A DNA stretch of 64,000 nucleotides from Nymphaea colorata (taxonomy: Eukaryota; Streptophyta; Magnoliopsida; Nymphaeales; Nymphaeaceae), in NCBI RefSeq assembly GCF_008831285.2, contig NC_045150.1, forward strand, positions 15,557,362 through 15,621,361, written 5' to 3'. Below the pieces are notes generated by a model, which saw nothing but the letters and a program-made list of their open reading frames with translations, was not told the origin of the DNA and ran no database searches. Shown here piece after piece: positions 57,051 through 64,000 of the stretch; positions within the stretch are counted from its first letter, which is position 1, and each line of letters starts with the position of its first letter. The position numbers were made by a program, and so were the translations under genes.

Positions 57051-59935
57051 GGGTACAAGGGTTCAGAAGAAAGTCCGATAGACTTGATATTGCACAAAGC
57101 AAACTACACAAAACCACCAAAGCGGTGGAACTCCGTAGTAGCTTTTCGGGTGGTGAGGAATTTCTCCCAAGAGTGAACGGTGGCTGAAAAAGAAAATCAA
57201 AATTCAAAAGCAAAAGCGAATATGTGAAAAACTAAGTAAAAGGAGAGAAAAAAGCACTTGCCAATGGTCTAGAAGGCATCAAGAGCTAAGTTCTCCAAGC
57301 ATCAAATGCAAAAACTTTCACAATTGCAAAATTTTTCAACCAACATTAATTCCTCTACAAAGTCTCCAGTGAGATAGAGGAAAATCTTCTTATTTCACGT
57401 CTGCGCCTATCATTTCCCCTAGAGTGAGGATGGTTCAACATCACTTGAAAAATGGATTTGTCAATTTCAATTTGTAAAAATTTGGTGCGTAAATCTTTGC
57501 TATTAAGCAAATTCTTCAACTTGCTTAACAGCAAAGAGGGGCATCTGTTAACACCCCAAATTTTTCCATATCAACATTGAAGCAATGTGAAAATTTCATA
57601 AAAGAATTGTGAAATTTTGCAATTGCAAAGCCAATTTCGAACCTAAACGCCATTTAGATTCAAATCACAAATTTAACCTATGACACGAATCTCAATGCAA
57701 GATTACGAGTCCAAACTATGTTCAAATTAAGATTTGACATCCAAATCCAATTACAGATGTCATTTGACATCCAAATCCAATTACAAATGTCATTTGACAT
57801 CCAAATCCAATTACAGATGTCATTTGACATTCAAATCCAATTATAGATGTCATTTGAAATCCAAATCCAATTGCAAAATTCAAATTTTGACTTAGATCCA
57901 AGAATTGGATCTAATTCAATCTAGAATGCTACGTGGGACCCACTTGTGGGCCCCACCTAGCCTGTGTGGTCAAGAGCCCCCCAGGGGTCGCACCCCCATT
58001 TAAATAAATAAATAAATAAATAAATAAATTTTTTATTCCAATTAAATAAAAAAAATCATTTTCAAGGAGAAATGAATAATATCATAACTAAAAACCTAGG
58101 AAAAGAGAAACATTTATCTCTCTTCTTTAACAAGGTCCTCTTTAAAGAATTTTCAATTTTCCAAAAGCAATAACTAGGCTGGTCAAACCCACTTAATCCA
58201 AGTAGGTTCGACCCTAGTGCACCCAAATCTTAGCTAGGCTCAGTCAACATGAGCTCAGCTTGGTCAAAAAGTTGGTCTGTCTCACGATTCTATTAATGAA
58301 CGAAAATAGAATTTGACCGAACCAAACCCACTTTGACTAAACTCAGTCAAAGTACAATTCAGCTCCATTAAGATCTTTCTTAGCTCAAATTTATCAAATT
58401 ACCTCACACAAAGTCAAACTACTCGCAATTGAGCTTTGACTTTGGTCAATTGGTTGAAATAGACCAATGTGGATAATTTTGCCCCTGTATGATCAAATTG
58501 AGATTACAGGGCCTAAATTGGCTTATGAAAGGCAAATAAACATTTGGATTTGTTAAATAGATAAATCAAATACCAAATTAAAATTCATTTTTTAAACAAA
58601 AGTTTGATTCAGTTGAAATCCATCTTCAATCAAATTATAGACGAAAATACCCTTTTCGATCCAAATTTGATAGAATTTTTAAATTTTATTCAAATTTAAA
58701 TTAAATTATCATAATTCAATGGCATTTGGAGCTTAGAAACTAGGTTTTAACTTAACAAGCTCGATTCCAAACAAAAAAAATAAACAAAGAGTACAAAATA
58801 AGGAAAAACCCTATGTAAGGGCATTTTCATCCAAATTATTGGTCAAACTTGATCAGCTAGGTCTGAACCAAGTTGACCAAACCTAACCCAGCTCACCTAG
58901 CTTGTGTAATTGAGATAAGAATGAGTAAATAGAGTCATTAAAACTCATTTAATCCATTTTTCATCTCCCTAAGCCTTGATTAATCTTCCAAGGCAAATTT
59001 AAGGAGGTGGTTGAACCCACTTCCTCCTCTATATAAACCTCCCCTTGGCCACCAAGGGGGGGGGAGGAATTTTGGAGCATTCTATCAAGTTGCTGCAGCC
59101 AAGGAGCTAGGAGGGAGAAGCCGAGGAAGAGAGGAGAGATTCGTCCATGTACTCTTCTCCCTTTTCTCTTACTTTCTTCTTCATTTTCTTCTATTCTCTC
59201 CATTGATTTTGCTAAGTTAGGGTGCTTAAGTGAACCCTTACTTACGATTTTCGTAGTGAGAAGCCTTCTTTCTTACTACAGATTCTAGCAAGCAAGCTAT
59301 TCTACTTCTAACTTTGTTAAGCTCGAATTCAAGCTTGGATTCTTGCTTAGGATTGCTCGATTTAGAAAACAAGTGAAGGCAAAGATCAAGTATCAAGACC
59401 AACCGCAAGGTAGGAGATTTTAACAATTTCTCATCTATTTTGGCTTCTCATTAGTTCATTTTAATTCCAACCATTCGTGGGAGGGTTTATTTTCATTTGT
59501 TTCATGGTTGGGAATGATGTCCACCTAGGAGAAACCTACGATTAAATGTACATGTTAATGCATAATGCATGCAATGTCGATTTTTCTTAAAGATGAACCC
59601 ATGTATCAAATTTTGAAAGGGACCCCAAGGTCACGTCCCTTTCAAAACAACCAGCTTAAAACCATTTTGAACTCCCCACCATGAGAGAATCCCACGGTGA
59701 AAGAGTGATCTTGTTGTAATATATATATGACGAAAAAAGCCTATTAAGGATGGATGCATTCTCATGAATGTAATCCACCTTTGCATGGCGAAATTAAGGA
59801 TGAACTAGCTTGAGCATTCATTTATCCCTTTCTATTTAAAGTTATTTTGTTTCATGCTTTATTTAATTGATCAAGGGTAGTAGGGGAGATTTGAAACAAG
59901 TTTTCAATCTTCATGTAAAAGAACCCAACCATGAA
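57051..59935 (+). mobile_element. LTR-retrotransposon 3' end: internal tail, polypurine tract and long LTR
   Basis: 57051-57544 is internal sequence (shared in part with 21005-21068). GCAAAGAGGGGCA at about 57531 looks like a polypurine tract, and at 57555 TGTTAACACCCCAAATTTT is a typical plant Gypsy LTR start. About 2.38 kb of LTR-like DNA follows. It contains a 30 bp tandem array (57727-57880), an AAAT-type microsatellite (57999-58027), CTATATAAACC (59030) as a candidate TATA box with a CT-rich stretch after it (59150-59200), and GC-rich patches. The right end falls at about 59935, where zeta-block DNA resumes. No second LTR or pol is present. It replaces about 1.9 kb that unit 2 has at 48075-49993. 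Confidence 0.75.
57727..57880. repeat. 30 bp tandem repeat, about five copies
   Basis: The unit ACATCCAAATCCAATTACAG plus ATGTCATTTG is repeated with single-base changes about five times inside the LTR-like sequence. Confidence 0.92.
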
Positions 59936-61140
59936 TAAGAGAGCAGTTCCCATGAACCGTCATAGATATATGGAATTGGATTGCGGATCTGATTATCTAA
60001 ACCTCTGGGACTGCACAATTTCTTATAGCCAAGCAAGGATGTCAATTGGTCCAATTTGCAATTGATCAGACCCGGTACCGATGTAGAATGGACTGGTAAA
60101 GAAAATGAGGTCACACGATCACTAACTGGGTCAAGGTTTCTATACAATCTGTACCAAAGCCGGATCATGACTCCAAGATCTGAAATGTTTACCATATTTC
60201 ACATGTAAATCCAGGATATTAGACTAGTACATGGACATGATTTGGTTTCAGAAAATGCAACAAGAATCTGAACAATGCCCACCCGGACCTGATTATCATG
60301 GACTCAGGAAGCCTGTTTCTAATCCTGAATCTGGTTCATATAGTGAAAATCTGGATCCCCAAATGGACCAAATCTCATTTGGTCAAGAAATTTGTGTCTG
60401 ACGGGGTCTCACTGGATATGGTTAGATCTGGATGTAAAACGGATATCATAACAATGACAGTCATTTATCAAATGAATAGAAGTAGAATTTGTATATCTAT
60501 CTAAACATGAGAGTTGGTAGGCTAAGATCTAGATCCAGTGACACCAAACTCCATGGCTGGATTTTGATGCAGCTTGGATGTGAATATCAGATCTGAGCCA
60601 AAGCACTCCAGATCCAAGGAAGAATTTAAGATCAACCATGTCCAAATTCAAAAAGTCTGCAGCAAAGTTTTCATAGATCCCATATTCAAGAGCCTTTCTT
60701 TCGAAAAACAAGTTCTTGGATAGGAACATCCATTGAGTCCAAGCTCACTGTAGGTCCAAAACAAATGGAAATGTAGGTCCAAAAACAAAAGATGTAGAGG
60801 CCCCCGGCCACTTTGCAGGAGACTTGGGAGAGAACAAACAAGCTTGTTTGCATCAGAGTAAGTGAAGAAGTACTATTTCATTTCACCGCCCATGTAAGAG
60901 TCGAAACTCCCCTGCCCCCAAGGTCTAAGGCTGTGTCGCGACCTATCAAGGTATTTGTTGATCCAAAAATCTACCAGAAGTCGCGATCTCAGTTTCCCCT
61001 ATTCAAAACCAGGGGTTCTAAGGGGAATGAATGGGAGGAACAGATCGTGCAGTTATGTAGTGGTGGTGCCTTACACTTCAAGCTTAGCTCTGAACCTTTT
61101 GGGAATTGAATCTAAGTGAAGTTGAGGGTGACCAGTCCAC
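59936..61140. repeat. Unit 3: conserved block (zeta), 5'-truncated
   Basis: Starts at AATAAGAGAGCAGTTCCC, matching 49993 in unit 2, and remains collinear to 51194. The first about 210 bp of the block and all of epsilon were lost when the LTR piece was acquired. Confidence 0.7.
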
Positions 61141-61262
61141 CCCCATAGTTACAGAAAATGCTTTTTTTTTTTGAAAAAAAATGTGAAAAAAATGTGATAA
61201 ATTAAATGACCATTTAAACCTTTAAAAAATGTGTTTTTTGAAAAATCTACTTTCTTTGAAGT
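61141..61262. repeat. Unit 3/4 junction, identical in structure to 51.30 kb
   Basis: Truncated MITE left end (CCCCATAGTTACAGAAAATG) running into GAAAAATCTACTTTC and TTTGAAGTCAAGG, as at 51195-51310. The same breakpoint in both places means the junction was duplicated along with the unit. Confidence 0.88.
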
Positions 61263-61513
61263 CAAGGTCTTTCCTACCATTTTGTTGATGGAAAATGGCA
61301 TCCATTGCATTTATCTATCTCAGACCGTTTATCGAGTTGACCCTCCCTTCCTTTTCTTCAACTGAATTTCCTATTCCAAATGATTTTGATGGCTCTCATC
61401 TTGAAAAGCTACCTGGCCTCTCGACCCTCAAACAGAAGTATGGATAAGGCATGGAAAGGGGGGCTTTGTGGGAAGAAGATTGTAACATGAGAGATCAAGT
61501 TGGTCAACATGTT

Positions 61514-61882
61514 TCAAATATACAAGCTTTCTATGTACCCAGACAAGTTATTCACCCTCTCACCCTTCTCCAAATTCACATTATCTGTGAAAGTAGAGGT
61601 GCCCTTCATTACCAAGGCGTCATAAAGATGGGCAATGAATCCCTTGCGGGTGTCGGTGCTCTTAAAACTTAAGAAAAAATCATATTTCGGCACATCGTCT
61701 CCTTGGGAAGTTTGCGAGGATGCCTCAGTTCCGTTGACACCACAACTATGAGAGCAGACGCCCATCTCCTTGGTAGCTCCTTCCATTGCGTCCAATTGGA
61801 TAGTGAGACCGCCTCCTAGGGTTTTCTGCCTACCAACAGTTAGGATTGGAGAGATTTGGTTAGTTTTCATATTTAATCTCAT
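61514..61882 (-). CDS. Unit 4: truncated TIR-domain ORF (122 aa), uninterrupted
   Basis: From an ATG at 61882 the frame is open: MRLNMKTNQISPILTV, then MEGATKEMGVCSHSCGVNGT, EASSQTSQGDDVPKYDFFLS, FKSTDTRKGFIAHLYDALVM, KGTSTFTDNVNLEKGERVNN and LSGYIESLYI-stop. DFFLSFxxxDTRKGFIAHLYDAL is the start of a TNL TIR domain with about 50 upstream residues, as in exon 1 of related genes. About 55 TIR residues are present; the rest, with the catalytic Glu and the dimer helices, is missing. It is the only copy without a frameshift. It could be a fragment kept open by chance or by recency. A functional TIR-only protein seems unlikely because the NADase site is incomplete. Confidence 0.6.
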   Translation of the reverse strand: MRLNMKTNQISPILTVGRQKTLGGGLTIQLDAMEGATKEMGVCSHSCGVNGTEASSQTSQGDDVPKYDFFLSFKSTDTRKGFIAHLYDALVMKGTSTFTDNVNLEKGERVNNLSGYIESLYI

Positions 61883-61889
61883 AACTGCA

Positions 61890-63235
61890 ATTGGGCTCTC
61901 TTGCAGTTACTAAATGTAAATATGGGGCTCAAGGCCACTATTCAACATCTCCCACTTGGTCATGAAACTGTGAGATTGTTTCCACTGTTTGTGGGTTTCC
62001 TTGATCTTTAGTTACGTAGTTTTTCATATTGGTTTGTCCATCGTAACTTGAATTTTGTTCAAAGTTTGTAGTGGGGTTTTCCTTTCAATTGTTTTTCATT
62101 ACAACCTTTCAAATATTCGATATATTTCACATTAGTTACGAGGTTTTCTTCATGCACAAGTATTTCCATCGTAACATGTTAAAACTTAGTCTTATGTGAA
62201 CCACAAGCTTTACATAAAAATCAACAAGAATTCTCTTGATAATAATACTTGCTATCATATAAGCATTTGAAACGTACATGTATATTCACTTCTTATTTAA
62301 TGACGAAGTCAGCTTAGATATTTTTCAACCACCTTACAAAGAGACTAACCAGGGTGTTCTTAGCCTCATACGGGCTACATGCTTGGCTAATAAATCATTA
62401 GGAATTCTTTTTGTTAAAAATGCTAGCAATTATATGAATATATCTTTTTTTTTTTTTTTGTCACTGTGGAAAATCAAACAACAGTTGTAGAATCGGCTGC
62501 CTCTGCTCCGTGTGGGAGAGGTTGGCTGAGCCTTCTCTTCTCAGGCAAAAAGAGGAAAAATTAAAAGAAAAGAAAAAATGGAACGAGGGGGCCGCTTGTT
62601 GATGAAACAGCTTTGGGGTGAAGATATCCTTCTTTTTTGGACATATTTTTCAATAAAATTATATAATGGCAAAGAGAAAATATTGCTTCTATAATATGAT
62701 TATTTCTAGGAGAATGTGAGATTTTAGAAGATTATTCTATCTATAAAAGTTGCCAAATGTTGATATTTAAGGACGTAGTAGATGTGACAATTTAATTTGA
62801 ATACCAATCTACAACGGGATACAACATGAGAGGATACTTTTAAGACAACACCATGCACATGAGATTGTATATAATTAGAGACATTAACATATATCCATAT
62901 ATTTTTTTAGAATCATTTTTTCTTTTTCTTTTGTCAAAATTATTTTGTCTTTGTTGACCATATTGCAAAATGGTTCTTACTTTGTATATTTACCACAGTA
63001 TCACCTAGTTTCCAGCTAGACATGGTGGCCCATATGATCCAATATTCAGGTCCAACTTTAAAAAAGTTAATATTTATTTATTATCAAAACTTTAAAAAAT
63101 GGAAAGATTTTCATGTGAACCTACAAGGCATTAATGCTCAAATTGTAAGCAAAAGGCCGGCCAACGTCTTCCCTACAAGGCATTAATGATCAAATTTGAG
63201 TTGAGGGTTCCCCATACCATTTAGAGGCGGCTCAA
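61890..63235. other. Unit 4: TNL 5' flank and AT-rich block
   Basis: Collinear with 51891-53320. (GT)n run at 63246-63256. No gene found. Confidence 0.6.
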
Positions 63236-63239
63236 ATTA

Positions 63240-63805
63240 GAATTGTGTGTGTGTGTATATATTGGTCGAAGCTTTTAGGAGGTATCTTGTTGCTTTAATA
63301 AGGTCGGCACCTTGCTTTCTTGCCTTTTGGGCAAAAAACTTTCCACTCTATTATTAAACTCTAGGATCTCTTTTCATGCTAATGTGATGATCTGCAAAAT
63401 ACTGCCTCTTGGTTCGTCTTGGTGTTAATGTGAGGTGATGATCTGGAAAGTACTGTGACTCATGTTGGTGCCTGTATGGAGAGAAGAGAACTTTTGCTGC
63501 CTTCACATATGTGGATTCACACTAAAGGTCAATCTCCAGTTAGGGTCGAAAATATGAGTGTATGTGGATTCACACTATGCACTATGTAACATAAACAGGA
63601 GGGTTGTGCAGTGGAATTGGAGTTCAGGTAGGGGCTAGGGTTAGGGTTGGGAAGGAGCCAATGCATGAGAGGGAAGAGAGAGAGAAGGATAGAATGGTCT
63701 GATCGGCAGAGGAAGGAGAGAGATGAAGGGGGCAGTGCCAACAAACCCTCGCCGATGGACCTCCTTACCATATACTCCGCATGGGCGCCCACACGGAGTA
63801 TATGG
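63240..63805. repeat. Unit 4: left arm of the foldback block only
   Basis: Contiguous left outer arm (63260-63510) and inner arm (63585-63790), homologous to 53335-53590 and 53985-54178. After CGCCCACACGGAGTATATGG (63785-63805), where the right arm should start, the sequence changes to unrelated DNA up to the window end. The right arm is therefore missing, by deletion or by a different insertion. The remaining frames here are shadows of the arm. Confidence 0.85.
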
Positions 63806-64000
63806 ATTGCATATTCTAGGGGGCAGTTGGATCCTTAGATTTATCTTTCTACTCTTATCCCCTTCACAGAAACATGTCTGGAAGTGTCTGGACACATAAA
63901 CACACACACCTCAACAAAATAAGCTATTAGATGGGGAGATCTATTCATTGTTTTTGTTTCAGGATTTTAGATCCTTGTTTGGGCCTGTTACAGGGGTCCA
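63806..64000. other. Window end, no gene recognised
   Basis: Sequence after the foldback break has no counterpart elsewhere in the window. A (CA)n-like run lies at 63898-63909. Too short to classify. Confidence 0.5.

Noticed and set aside
1-64000. CRISPR arrays, bacterial operons or prophage
   Set aside because: The DNA is plant nuclear; the tandem repeats found have no regular spacer structure.

Overview
This is nuclear DNA from a flowering plant. The evidence is spliced exons with GT/AG borders, TIR-NB-LRR (TNL) resistance-gene pieces, plant Ty1/Copia and Ty3/Gypsy remnants, MITE-like elements and long AT-rich introns. TNL genes are essentially missing from grasses, so a dicot, magnoliid or early-diverging angiosperm is likely; I cannot name the species. 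I see no fully intact conventional gene. Nearly everything recognisable is a gene fragment, a pseudogene or a repeat. One 100-base assembly gap lies at 24006-24105.

Layout. (1) 1-4000: a GC-rich segment, then a minus-strand TNL relic (LRR exon plus the MHD end of the NB-ARC exon) joined directly to intron-1 sequence. (2) 5677-8300: another intron-1 copy joined to a decayed Gypsy gag-protease. (3) 8460-13000: five pieces of WAT1-related (EamA/MtN21) transporter genes: four first-exon copies, one of them inverted, and one C-terminal exon. (4) 13000-24000: long non-coding DNA holding minus-strand remnants of an NDUFAF7-type mitochondrial methyltransferase gene (17.77-18.29 kb) and of a glycolate-oxidase-like gene (22.53-22.92 kb), with a retroelement-like stretch at about 20.3-21.1 kb. 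(5) 25077-27038: a plus-strand TNL 3' half (LRR exon and last exon) with a correctly phased intron. (6) 27640-64000: a tandem array of about 8-10 kb units, each carrying a truncated minus-strand TIR exon with its 5' flank, a foldback (inverted-repeat) block, a degenerate Copia RNase H, and a conserved non-coding block ending in an AT-rich MITE-like element. The units run about 28.13-36.5, 43.08-51.30, 51.30-61.25 and 61.25-64.0 kb, the last being cut by the window. Between units 1 and 2 lie an inverted TNL last exon (38 kb), an R2R3-MYB exon-3 relic (39.4-39.9 kb) and the most complete TNL pseudogene (39.97-43.6 kb, minus strand, TIR plus NB-ARC plus LRR exons).

How it fits together. The window looks like a decayed, rearranged TNL resistance cluster. 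One TNL gene type (exon 1 TIR, exon 2 NB-ARC, exon 3 LRR, exon 4 C-terminal domain) has been copied, inverted, deleted and recombined. Its first exon and 5' flank were then amplified in tandem. Identical recombination junctions at about 51.30 and 61.25 kb show that whole units were duplicated after the junction formed. The array also carries several long inverted repeats: arms of about 670 bp at 29.5-30.9 kb, and about 190 bp of nearly perfect stem at 45.1 and 54.2 kb. If transcribed, these would fold into long double-stranded RNA. Whether they feed small-RNA control of the TNL family is the main open hypothesis.
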